A stretch of 64,000 nucleotides of DNA from Treponema sp. (GTDB lineage: Bacteria > Spirochaetota > Spirochaetia > Treponematales > Treponemataceae): the NCBI GenBank assembly GCA_017464425.1, contig JAFUDX010000011.1, positions 1-64,000 of the forward strand, given 5' to 3'. The position numbers and the translations under genes are program-made. The first letter of the stretch is position 1; each line of letters begins with the position of its first letter. Shown here piece by piece: positions 1-7,133 of the stretch. The notes beneath the pieces were generated by a model. The model was given only the letters and a program-made list of their open reading frames with translations, did no database searches and was not told the origin of the DNA.

Positions 1-2
1 AC

Positions 3-221
3 ATTCCGCTCGTCGTAAAAATAATAATACCAGATTTTCTTCCCGCTTCGGAGCGTTTTCTTGAAGAGGGTATAAGGACTTCGGTAACGCATTTTTGCCC
101 CCGAAAAAGTGTTGATTCAACTGTTTGTCCTTATAGATTTGTGGTCGTTAAGTCTTTGTGGGATAAAGACTTAACGATTTGGTATTCAATTCCTAACGCA
201 AGCAAAAAAATCTTCCGATAA
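3..221 (+). CDS. possible 3' end of an unrecognised gene
   Basis: One frame stays open from the window edge to a TAA at 219-221, giving about 72 residues that end in KKIFR. I do not recognise the sequence. It contains a perfect 12-bp inverted repeat (TTAAGTCTTT-type arms around position 150-175), so part of the open frame may be a palindromic element rather than conserved coding sequence. The next gene starts 30 nt later with its own ribosome site, so the two could be cotranscribed. It may equally be a chance open frame. Confidence 0.3.
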   Translation: MPLVVKIIIPDFLPASERFLEEGIRTSVTHFCPRKSVDSTVCPYRFVVVKSLWDKDLTIWYSIPNASKKIFR

Positions 222-250
222 TTAAAATAAATTTCACGAGGAGAAAAATT

Positions 251-1348
251 ATGGGAGAAAAAGACGAAAACAATCTTTCCGCACTGGACGCGTACATCAA
301 CCGCGTTTTTAAAATCATCGTATTCATAATTCCGTTTTTCTGCCTGTGTGCGAGTTCTTCGGCAACGACTTTGTATCTTTTGGGCTATTTTCCAATTCGG
401 CTGCCGCGACTGCTCCCGTTTTTCGATGCCTCAACGATTCTCTATTTTTTAATCGGCTTGTATTTTATGAAAACAGGCTTCGGCAAGGATGGAATCGTGC
501 TTCCACGAAAACTCCGCGCAGCAAAATACGCGATGGCGACGCTTCTCATAATTCAATGGAACGGAATCAGCTACATTTGGCCGTTTCAGGATTTTTGGGG
601 CTACACGGTGCTTTTTACGACAGTGTTGGCGTTCTTTTTCGATTTCCGCCTCGTTCTTTTTGAGACAATCGGAATTCTCGTATCAATGTTCATTTCTTGG
701 ATTATTGTGGGCGACGCGCTTCTTCCACCGCACGATGAACTTTTTGTTGCAAATATGGCGTACCGCTTCATCGGAATCGCGCTGATGAATTTTTCGGTCT
801 GCGTAATCACGGCGTTCGGCGGCAAATTCCTCATTGAAGAGCTTGAAAAATACGCGAATTACGACACGCTCACGCATTTGATGAACCGAAAGAGCATGGG
901 AAACTACTTGCAGGAGGCGCACCGCTTGGCTTCAACAGGCAAGGCTTCGTTCTGCCTTTTGATGATGGACATTGACGACTTCAAAAAAGTGAACGACACG
1001 CATGGGCACGACGCGGGCGATGAGGTCTTGCAGTTCGTGGCGAAAACCGTTTCATGCGGCGTAAAGAAGGACGATTATGTGTTCCGATGGGGCGGCGAAG
1101 AGATTCTGGTTCTGCTGAACACCGACGAAGAACGCGCAATTACCGCAGCCGAGCGAATCAGAGCCGACATTGCCAAGGATGCGGTTGTATACGGCGAAGC
1201 AAAAATCCCCGTCACAATCACAATCGGCGTTGCTCCCTACCGAAACGGCGCAAGCATAAAAGATTTGATGGACGAAGCAGACGCAAAATTATACTGGGGC
1301 AAAAAACACGGCAAAAATCAAGTCGTTTCAAAATTGGAAGCAAAATAA
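251..1348 (+). CDS. membrane-bound diguanylate cyclase (GGDEF)
   Basis: This 365-residue protein would make c-di-GMP at the inner membrane. The N-terminal ~190 residues hold about six hydrophobic segments (roughly 20-45, 60-75, 95-115, 120-140, 140-160, 170-190), a MASE-like sensor I cannot assign to a named family. The C-terminal half is a GGDEF domain opening with YDTLTHLMNRKS. The signature loop reads RWGGEEI, so the final Phe of GG(D/E)EF is Ile. The inhibitory RxxD site is degenerate (KxxD). A GAGGAG ribosome site precedes the ATG. Activity is likely but the F-to-I change makes it worth testing. The 3' end is complete, and a second GGDEF remnant follows on the other strand. Confidence 0.88.
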   Translation: MGEKDENNLSALDAYINRVFKIIVFIIPFFCLCASSSATTLYLLGYFPIRLPRLLPFFDASTILYFLIGLYFMKTGFGKDGIVLPRKLRAAKYAMATLLIIQWNGISYIWPFQDFWGYTVLFTTVLAFFFDFRLVLFETIGILVSMFISWIIVGDALLPPHDELFVANMAYRFIGIALMNFSVCVITAFGGKFLIEELEKYANYDTLTHLMNRKSMGNYLQEAHRLASTGKASFCLLMMDIDDFKKVNDTHGHDAGDEVLQFVAKTVSCGVKKDDYVFRWGGEEILVLLNTDEERAITAAERIRADIAKDAVVYGEAKIPVTITIGVAPYRNGASIKDLMDEADAKLYWGKKHGKNQVVSKLEAK

Positions 1349-1359
1349 CAGAAAATCGA

Positions 1360-1500
1360 TTAATCTTCTCGCACGGCTTTCATCGCTTTTTTCGCTTTGT
1401 ACATTTCGGCGTCGGCGCGTTTGAAAACATTGTCGTAGGCGGAATCCAAATTCGGGTCGAAAATCGCGTAGCCAATTGAAAAAATTGCTGATGAAATCAT
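1360..1500 (-). pseudogene. C-terminal remnant of a second GGDEF gene
   Basis: Read on the minus strand, this stretch encodes IGYAIFDP, then VFKRADAEMYKAKKAMK and a stop. That is the characteristic last ~45 residues of a GGDEF domain (the SxGYA strand and the RADxxMYxxK helix). Nothing upstream restores the rest of the domain, so the gene was cut at about 1500. It is convergent with the intact GGDEF gene at 251-1348 and is not that gene's own sequence. It marks a past deletion or insertion in this accessory patch. Confidence 0.7.
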
Positions 1501-1504
1501 AAAA

Positions 1505-1780
1505 ATGCAAAAACTCACACCTGGAAATTTTGATAATGTAAAATCATGCAAGTATGAAGTTCCAGATTATTGGACAATCGGTGAAGTTTATGAGCGACTG
1601 ATAGAAGATATTTGCGCTGAAAATGAATACACTAGTTTTATCACAGATGTTCTCACACAAATTTACACATCCTGGATTAGCAAGGCTATTTCCAACTATA
1701 ACTCAGATTTTTTTTATCAATCACGGCAGTATATTTTTGAATGCTGGAAAGAAGGTGATATAATTCAAGATGCTGGGTAA
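1505..1780 (+). CDS. small hypothetical protein
   Basis: A 91-residue open frame rich in Tyr, Ile and acidic residues, with no signal peptide or membrane segment. I do not recognise it. No good ribosome site precedes the ATG. The frame begins immediately next to the break point of the GGDEF remnant, so it could be the surviving 3' part of a larger gene. It ends 38 bp before the convergent hipT stop codon. Base composition is more AT-rich than the neighbouring GGDEF gene. Confidence 0.4.
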   Translation: MQKLTPGNFDNVKSCKYEVPDYWTIGEVYERLIEDICAENEYTSFITDVLTQIYTSWISKAISNYNSDFFYQSRQYIFECWKEGDIIQDAG

Positions 1781-1818
1781 AAATTGCTTTTACCATACCT
1801 GCTGCAATCCGCTTTTCC

Positions 1819-2793
1819 TCACCCTTTTATCCTTCCCATCCGCTTCGTCATCAAATCAACAAACGCGTTCTTTTCTTCTTCCGTCAAAAATGACCTGTTC
1901 ACCTCATCCTTAAATTTTTCATCAAACGAAAGAAGTCGCTGAATCATTTTATTCGCCGCTTGCTCCGAGATTTTGCAAGACTGGGCGAAGGTAAGAAAAT
2001 CGGTTTTCTTTATGTTTGATTTTTTGCCGTTCATCGTAAGGGCAAATTCTTCTGTATCTTCTGGCATTGCAAGATTCACGGGGAGCAAATCATAAGCAGC
2101 GGAAAGCTCGTAAACCCGTGATTTTGGCTCGCTTTCAATCAACGAAAAATTCTTTAAATGCATGTCGGAATTTCCAGTTACAAAGCAGAAAACGAGCCTG
2201 TAAAAAAGTTCAGCAAGGTCTAAGCCGGGCTTTGCAGAAAACTGCGTGATTATCTTTGCGCACCGTTCATACGACGATTTGTATTTTTCTTCGGTCTGCC
2301 GTTCGGAAAGCTGGCAAAAATCTTCCATTGCAAATAATTCCGTGCCGTTTTTCGTTGCGTTTCGGTCAATTCGCTTGGTGATGTACGCAAATCCGTCATA
2401 CAGTTGAACAAGCGCATTCGGAACGGTTTTTATCCCTGCGATTTTTGCAAGATTCATCACAAGGTTTTCCATTTCGGGCAGATGGCAGAATTCCTCTGTC
2501 TGAGGCTTTAAGATGAAGCCAGCTGGATAGCCGACAATCGTAAGCCTGGAATTTTTTTCTTGCGAAAGATGGAGCGAAAGTTTTTTCTGCACGCCAGCGA
2601 CCGTGTAGCCCTTTGAAACCGTTTCTGTCGCTAAGGCTTCAAGCTGTTCTCTTGAGACCGAAATTTCTGGAAACTGATTCGTACCGAAAAATTTCTTGGT
2701 GCATTTTGTATGCCACAGGTTTTTTAGTTCAAGAGAATTTTCTGAATCAATTTCTTTTCCGCAGCACAGGCAGATTTTTGAAGATTCGCTCAT
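1819..2793 (-). CDS. hipT: HipT-type serine/threonine kinase toxin (HipBST system)
   Basis: The protein is the C-terminal kinase half of HipA as a separate polypeptide of about 324 residues, the arrangement known from HipBST systems. It shows the catalytic loop GNSDMHLKN, the metal-binding YDLLP motif and a Gly-rich-loop equivalent TVAGVQKKLS. In E. coli O127 HipT that loop carries two autophosphorylated serines (SIS); by my alignment the equivalents here are Thr and Ala. A short CxxC...HxxC zinc-ribbon-like segment precedes the kinase. I chose the ATG at 2793 because it overlaps the hipS stop (ATGA), which indicates translational coupling; an upstream in-frame ATG at 2835 lies inside hipS. 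Known HipT phosphorylates an aminoacyl-tRNA synthetase; the target here is unknown. Confidence 0.85.
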   Translation of the reverse strand: MSESSKICLCCGKEIDSENSLELKNLWHTKCTKKFFGTNQFPEISVSREQLEALATETVSKGYTVAGVQKKLSLHLSQEKNSRLTIVGYPAGFILKPQTEEFCHLPEMENLVMNLAKIAGIKTVPNALVQLYDGFAYITKRIDRNATKNGTELFAMEDFCQLSERQTEEKYKSSYERCAKIITQFSAKPGLDLAELFYRLVFCFVTGNSDMHLKNFSLIESEPKSRVYELSAAYDLLPVNLAMPEDTEEFALTMNGKKSNIKKTDFLTFAQSCKISEQAANKMIQRLLSFDEKFKDEVNRSFLTEEEKNAFVDLMTKRMGRIKG

Positions 2794-3119
2794 TTTTCGC
2801 TCCTCACGGAAACATCGCCCACAGAATCCTTGCACGCCGCAAGCAAAAGACCGAATCTGTCCCGCCTGTCAATCTTCCAGTTTTTGGTAACAACATTCAA
2901 AAGCCACCCTTCGGGAATCAGCCCATCAAAAAAGGGAAAAAGCGTTTTGCTTTCAAAAACCTCGTGCTGTAGAGGCAAAGTCAGACTCACTGCCAACGGA
3001 TTTTGAGAAGACAAATAATCCTTGTCGTATTCAAATTCATATCCCGAATCAGTCTCGCGGATAATTCCAGAAAAAACATCCTGCACAAAAACAAATCCCT
3101 CTCGGTACGACGATGCCAT
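2790..3119 (-). CDS. hipS: HipS-like N-terminal subdomain protein (antitoxin of HipBST)
   Basis: This 109-residue protein corresponds to the N-terminal subdomain 1 of HipA, with the typical FFDGLIPEGWLL and DRFGLLLAACKDSVG stretches, and lacks any kinase motif. In characterised HipBST systems this small protein neutralises HipT, while HipB only assists and represses. It starts 3 nt after the hipB stop and overlaps hipT by 4 nt, so all three genes form one tight operon. The break between subdomains is a gene boundary and not a frameshift, because hipT has its own N-terminal extension. Confidence 0.85.
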   Translation of the reverse strand: MASSYREGFVFVQDVFSGIIRETDSGYEFEYDKDYLSSQNPLAVSLTLPLQHEVFESKTLFPFFDGLIPEGWLLNVVTKNWKIDRRDRFGLLLAACKDSVGDVSVRSEK

Positions 3120-3122
3120 ATC

Positions 3123-3338
3123 CTACCCCTGATTTTCTGAATTTTGCATTTTCACCACACCAAGAGTGCAGCCGAACATTGAAAGTGCCTGATTCACCTT
3201 GTCCATGCGGCAGGTTTCTTTTCCTTGCTCAAGCTCGCGCACAAAACGCAAGCCTAGCCCGCTCCGAATCGCGAAATCTTCTTGCGTGAGACCAGATTTT
3301 TTTCGTTCCGTTTTGATAAAATGAGCGATTTGATTCAT
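3123..3338 (-). CDS. hipB: HipB-like XRE regulator
   Basis: A 71-residue Cro/CI-type helix-turn-helix protein (KSGLTQEDFAIRSGLGLRFV region). First gene of the hipBST operon and presumably its autorepressor. The ATG lies 6 nt after a strong -10 box (TAAAAT) and has no Shine-Dalgarno sequence, so the transcript should start at or within a base of the start codon, which makes this a leaderless mRNA. Short CGGGTA-containing sequences at about 3358-3364 and 3390-3397, in and just upstream of the promoter, are candidate operator half-sites. Confidence 0.88.
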   Translation of the reverse strand: MNQIAHFIKTERKKSGLTQEDFAIRSGLGLRFVRELEQGKETCRMDKVNQALSMFGCTLGVVKMQNSENQG

Positions 3339-3344
3339 AAAATT

Positions 3345-3373
3345 ATTTTACAACCGAACGGGTATAATTTCAA
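3345..3373 (-). promoter_or_regulatory. hipBST promoter (leaderless)
   Basis: On the minus strand TTGAAA (3373-3368) is followed after exactly 17 bp by TAAAAT (3350-3345), then 6 nt to the hipB ATG. The spacer contains ACCCGTTCGGT, an imperfect dyad that could be the HipB operator. Confidence 0.75.
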
Positions 3374-3444
3374 GTAAAATTCGCAAAATTACACCTTATC
3401 GGGTACATCTGAGACAAGGGAATTGTCTTGTAAAAATCAGAATT

Positions 3445-3477
3445 CTCCATTTCACTACGCTTCACTCGAAATGGGAG
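3445..3477. repeat. palindromic repeat unit
   Basis: CCATTTC and GAAATGG arms flank a 14-nt loop (ACTACGCTTCACTC). The palindrome runs into the stop codon of the convergent small gene at 3478. It has the look of a dispersed extragenic palindrome; no other copy was found in the window. Confidence 0.5.
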
Positions 3478-3744
3478 CTATTTGCATTCTTCGTACAATT
3501 CTTCAAAGTCTTTCTGCTTCATAATGAAAAAATCACCCTTCTTTCCGCGCACGACATAATCGCCAGTCGTGGCGTTTTCGATTTTTTCTGTATTTTTGAC
3601 TTTGAGCAGCGCGTCCAAAGAACCGTCTTTGTCCATGTCAGCGTAATCGAACATCGCAAACTGCCCTGCAAACGCCTTGATTTCCGACTGATTTTTTCCG
3701 TTCCATTGCACGGCTTCGATAATTTCTTTTCTTCGGTATTTCAT
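3478..3744 (-). CDS. small phage-associated-type conserved protein
   Basis: An 88-residue protein beginning MKYRRKEIIEAVQWNG, containing GDYVVRGKKGDFFIM and ending DFEELYEE. This pattern (VEAVQW near the start, GDYIVRG-like centre, F..TYE end) is common in small proteins of Firmicute prophages whose role is unknown. A clear GGGGAG ribosome site precedes the ATG. There are no other phage genes nearby, so it is either a remnant or a domesticated gene. The stop codon sits in a palindromic repeat. Confidence 0.6.
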   Translation of the reverse strand: MKYRRKEIIEAVQWNGKNQSEIKAFAGQFAMFDYADMDKDGSLDALLKVKNTEKIENATTGDYVVRGKKGDFFIMKQKDFEELYEECK

Positions 3745-3858
3745 CGCAACTCCCCTGACTCTCTTGTTTTCTATAAAAATACTATAAATTTTGAAAAACG
3801 GAAAGAAAAATTTTCAAACCTGTGGTATAATCTAAAAATCTCACATCGGGAACATAGA

Positions 3859-4011
3859 ATGGAATTTTTAAAAGACACGCTCATGTACAAAATACGCGGA
3901 ATCCGAAAGCAGATTCTTACGGCGGCAAAACAAAGCCTTGCGGACTCAAACCTTACGCTCGAACTCTATGTTGCGCTCCATTTTGCGTATGAAAATCAGG
4001 GGCTTTCCCAA
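3859..4011 (+). pseudogene. 5' fragment of a MarR-like regulator
   Basis: About 50 residues (MEFLKDTLMYKIRGIRKQIL... up to YENQGLSQ) match the first helices and the start of the winged helix of MarR-family regulators. The family should continue with another ~90 residues. Instead, at about 4011 the sequence turns into the antisense of nadE; the frame stays open by chance to 4167. A TATAAT lies at 3826-3831 upstream. The gene is therefore broken at its 3' end. Confidence 0.55.
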
Positions 4012-4533
4012 GTAGAATGTCGAGTAGCCGACCAAATCTTCGCTCAGGTTGCAGGTGTTTGCCACGCGGCAGTTCCCGATTTGTGCGCCGATTCCGTAGA
4101 GCGTGACCATGCGCAAGCGGGCGGGAGTATTCGTTTTGAAGATGGAAGAAAAACTATCGTTCATTAGTTTGTTTTCATCAAAGAACTCATTTTCATCGTT
4201 TTCCACGATTCCTGCGACTGCAAATGCTTTTTGAATTCCTTCGTACGCGCTTGCAATGTTCACCGTGTAGTGTTCAATTCCAAGATGATTAACGACCGTT
4301 TGTGAGTCTAAAATATCTTTTTGCTCGCCGTTCGGCATCATCACACCGATAACGCGCTCTTTCCCCAATGCTTTGACCATAAGCGCGGCAACGACCGAAG
4401 AATCCTTTCCGCCCGAAATTCCGACAATAACTTTCGTTCGTTCGTTTCCGTTTTCAGAAATCCATTTTTGAATCCATGCGACAACTTCTGCCGTGATTTT
4501 TTCGACATCAAATGCGTATTCTTTTTCGCTCAT
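4012..4533 (-). pseudogene. nadE: truncated NAD synthetase
   Basis: The reading frame matches ammonia-dependent NAD+ synthetase (last step of NAD synthesis) from its start through the P-loop SGGKDSS and the NTCNLSEDLVGYST motif. It then leaves the family: what follows GYST is the reverse complement of the marR-like fragment. Roughly the last 70-80 residues are missing, including the dimer and ATP-site tail, so the enzyme should be inactive. The start is supported by a GAGGT ribosome site. The simplest history is convergent marR and nadE genes that lost their joined 3' ends in one deletion. A functional copy presumably exists elsewhere. Confidence 0.75.
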
Positions 4534-4572
4534 ATTTACCTCGAAATTTCTAAAAATAAATTGAAAACTTCC

Positions 4573-4600
4573 TTGTGAAATCCAAAACTTGGTGTATAAT
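4573..4600 (+). promoter_or_regulatory. promoter of the c-di-GMP sensory operon
   Basis: TTGTGA (4573-4578), 16-bp spacer, TATAAT (4595-4600), followed by a leader of about 30 nt with an AAGGGAA ribosome site before the ATG at 4638. Confidence 0.75.
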
Positions 4601-4637
4601 AGATAAGCGAATTTTTAATTTTCTTTCAAGGGAATTT

Positions 4638-7130
4638 ATGAAGAGAGAAACACTTATCAAATTACGAAATACAACAATTAGTTTGAGCGCGCTTTCACTT
4701 GTTATTGCGGTTGTTTTCTTTTTGTGTTTTGTCACTACGGGAATCGAAAAACCTGCCGAAGTTCATGCTCCTGTCGAAGTTTCTCACCGAGTTTTGTTTA
4801 TAAGTTCCTACAATCCGCTGTATTTCACTTATGAGTCGCAGGTTCGCGGTCTTGAAAAAAGCCTGTATCCGCACGGAATTGAGTATGATGTCGTGTACAT
4901 GTATTCTGACGAGCGTGGTGAAGCCGCCATTAACATGTTCTACAATTTCTTAAAGGCAAAGCTCAGAAATTCAAAAAAATACGAGGCACTGTTGCTCGGT
5001 GACGACGCCGCCCTCAAATTTGCGCTCGCGCATCAAGACGAATTGTTCCCCAATTTGCCGATGGTCTATTTCGGTGTCAATGATTATGAACTCGCTCGTG
5101 TAGCGGCTGAACGCACGAACATGGTCGGCTTTTACGAAAATGACTACCTCGAAGAAACAATCAGCCTTGCCATGAAGTTGTTCCCAGAGCGAAAAACATT
5201 GGTCGCTCTCCATGACCAAAGCGCGGCGGGGCTTTCCGACATCGAAATTTTTTGGTCATTCCGTGACAGATACAAAGAATATGCGTTCGTTGATTTAGAC
5301 GCTTCGTTGCTCACTCAGAATGATTTGATTTCTTTGCTTGAGTCTCTTCCCAAAGATTCAATTCTCTTCTACATGACTTGCTATTCTGACAAAGCGGGGA
5401 ATTCGTATTCTATGCTTTCTCGCACGGGCACGGTGGTTCGTTCTGCGAATGTGCCGATTTTCCGAAATTATGTCGGTGGCGAAAACATGGGCATTTTGGG
5501 CGGAATTCACCTCGATGTTGAAGAACAGTGTGAAAAAGCGGGTGAAATTCTTGCGCAAGTTCTCAGTGGCGAAAAAATTGAAACAATTCCGTTTATTGAG
5601 CAAACACCGAGCCGAACAGCATTCGATTACGGTCTCATGAAGAAATACAATCTCGATTTTTCTTTGCTTCCGTCAGACACATTCTTCTATAATAAACCCG
5701 AATCATTCTTGGAACACTACGGAAAATTCTTGCCACCTATCGCAATGCTCATTCTCACATTGCTTTTGTTCCTTCTCGGTTCTCGGCTTGGAAAAAAGAT
5801 TGCAAATGGGCTTATTTCCGCATTGCAAGAATCAAAAGACACGCTCGTTCAGCGCGAAGAAGAACTCCGCTATCAGGCAGAATATGATGAAGTTCTCGAT
5901 GTTTACAATCGCCGCACGATTACAACTTGGCTTCACGACACAATGACCGAAAACGACACTTATTCAGTCATTATCATTGACATCGACAATTTCAAAATGC
6001 TCAACGAAAATTACGGGCATTCGCTCGCTGACAGCATTTTGCAGTATCTTGTGGCAATGTTCCGCGGTTTGGCAGATGAAGGAAAGTGGAAGCTTGCCCG
6101 TTTTGGCGGCGATGAATTCCTCATTGTTATTCCAAACGAAAATATCACAATGGAATGCGAAACGGTCAAAAATATTTTCGACATCGTGCGCACCCCGATT
6201 CCGCTTGGTGACGAAACGCTTGCAATCACCGCGAGTATTGGCGCGTCATGTTCCGACGGTGTTACTACTCCCGACCAGCATCTTATTAACGCCGAAGGCG
6301 CAATGTATGAAGCGAAAATGCGCGGAAAGAACGGGCTTGTCATTTACGATGAGGACATGAAGAAAAAGGCGCAGGAAGAAATTCGTATCAAAGACAAATT
6401 GCAGCACGCTTTCGACAACGACGGATTTTTCATGCTTTATCAGCCGCAAATTGATGCACAAACGAAAGCGGTTTCTGGATATGAGGCGCTCGTCCGTATG
6501 AAAGAGCCTGGCGTTTATCCTGGTCAATTTATCCCCGTTGCAGAAAAAAGCGGCTGGATTTGGCGAATCGGTCGAATCACTACGGAGCTTGTAATCAAAC
6601 AGCTTGCAGAATGGCGCGCACAAGGTCAGGAATTGCACCCAGTTTCGGTGAATTTTTCTTCAAATCAGCTCAATGACCACGGCTATGTTGGATTTGTCGA
6701 AGAAATGCTCAAAAAATACGACATTCCGCCGCAGTACCTCGAAATTGAAATCACGGAAGGCTTGTTCTTGGAAAAATCTGTGCTCGCCGACGATATTTTC
6801 AAACGATTTAAAGAAATGGGAATTCGCTTGCTTATGGACGATTTCGGCACCGGATATTCTTCGCTCGGATACCTCACCTATATTCCAGTTGATGTAATCA
6901 AACTTGACAAATCTCTCGTTGACACTTACCTCGTTGACGGAAAAGATTCGTTCATCAAAAATATCATTCATCTTATGCACGACCTTGATAAAGAGATGAT
7001 TATTGAGGGTGTGGAAGAGCAATGGCAGTTTGAGCGATTGCGGGAATTCGGCGCGGACACGATACAGGGGTATTACTTCTCGAAGCCGATTCCCGCAGGC
7101 GAAGCGATTACATTTCAAGTAAAGGATTAA
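4638..7130 (+). CDS. membrane GGDEF-EAL protein with extracytoplasmic substrate-binding-like domain
   Basis: An 830-residue c-di-GMP enzyme. A transmembrane segment near residues 15-35 is followed by an extracytoplasmic domain (~50-330) that resembles ABC transporter substrate-binding proteins (VLFISSYNP, GLEKSL). A second membrane helix lies at ~355-375, then GGDEF (RFGGDEF, no RxxD inhibitory site) and EAL. The EAL catalytic set looks complete: EALVRM, VNFSSNQL, EITEG, DDFGTGYSSL, KLDKS, EGVEE and QGYYFSKP. Both synthesis and hydrolysis are possible. I start at 4638 because of the AAGGGAA site; the open frame extends upstream without one. It is first in an operon with the next two genes. 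Confidence 0.9.
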   Translation: MKRETLIKLRNTTISLSALSLVIAVVFFLCFVTTGIEKPAEVHAPVEVSHRVLFISSYNPLYFTYESQVRGLEKSLYPHGIEYDVVYMYSDERGEAAINMFYNFLKAKLRNSKKYEALLLGDDAALKFALAHQDELFPNLPMVYFGVNDYELARVAAERTNMVGFYENDYLEETISLAMKLFPERKTLVALHDQSAAGLSDIEIFWSFRDRYKEYAFVDLDASLLTQNDLISLLESLPKDSILFYMTCYSDKAGNSYSMLSRTGTVVRSANVPIFRNYVGGENMGILGGIHLDVEEQCEKAGEILAQVLSGEKIETIPFIEQTPSRTAFDYGLMKKYNLDFSLLPSDTFFYNKPESFLEHYGKFLPPIAMLILTLLLFLLGSRLGKKIANGLISALQESKDTLVQREEELRYQAEYDEVLDVYNRRTITTWLHDTMTENDTYSVIIIDIDNFKMLNENYGHSLADSILQYLVAMFRGLADEGKWKLARFGGDEFLIVIPNENITMECETVKNIFDIVRTPIPLGDETLAITASIGASCSDGVTTPDQHLINAEGAMYEAKMRGKNGLVIYDEDMKKKAQEEIRIKDKLQHAFDNDGFFMLYQPQIDAQTKAVSGYEALVRMKEPGVYPGQFIPVAEKSGWIWRIGRITTELVIKQLAEWRAQGQELHPVSVNFSSNQLNDHGYVGFVEEMLKKYDIPPQYLEIEITEGLFLEKSVLADDIFKRFKEMGIRLLMDDFGTGYSSLGYLTYIPVDVIKLDKSLVDTYLVDGKDSFIKNIIHLMHDLDKEMIIEGVEEQWQFERLREFGADTIQGYYFSKPIPAGEAITFQVKD

Positions 7131-7133
7131 ATT

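Noticed and set aside
3706..3858. Upstream extension of the marR-like frame
   Set aside because: It overlaps the start of the divergent small gene at 3744; the MarR-like start at 3859 has an upstream TATAAT.
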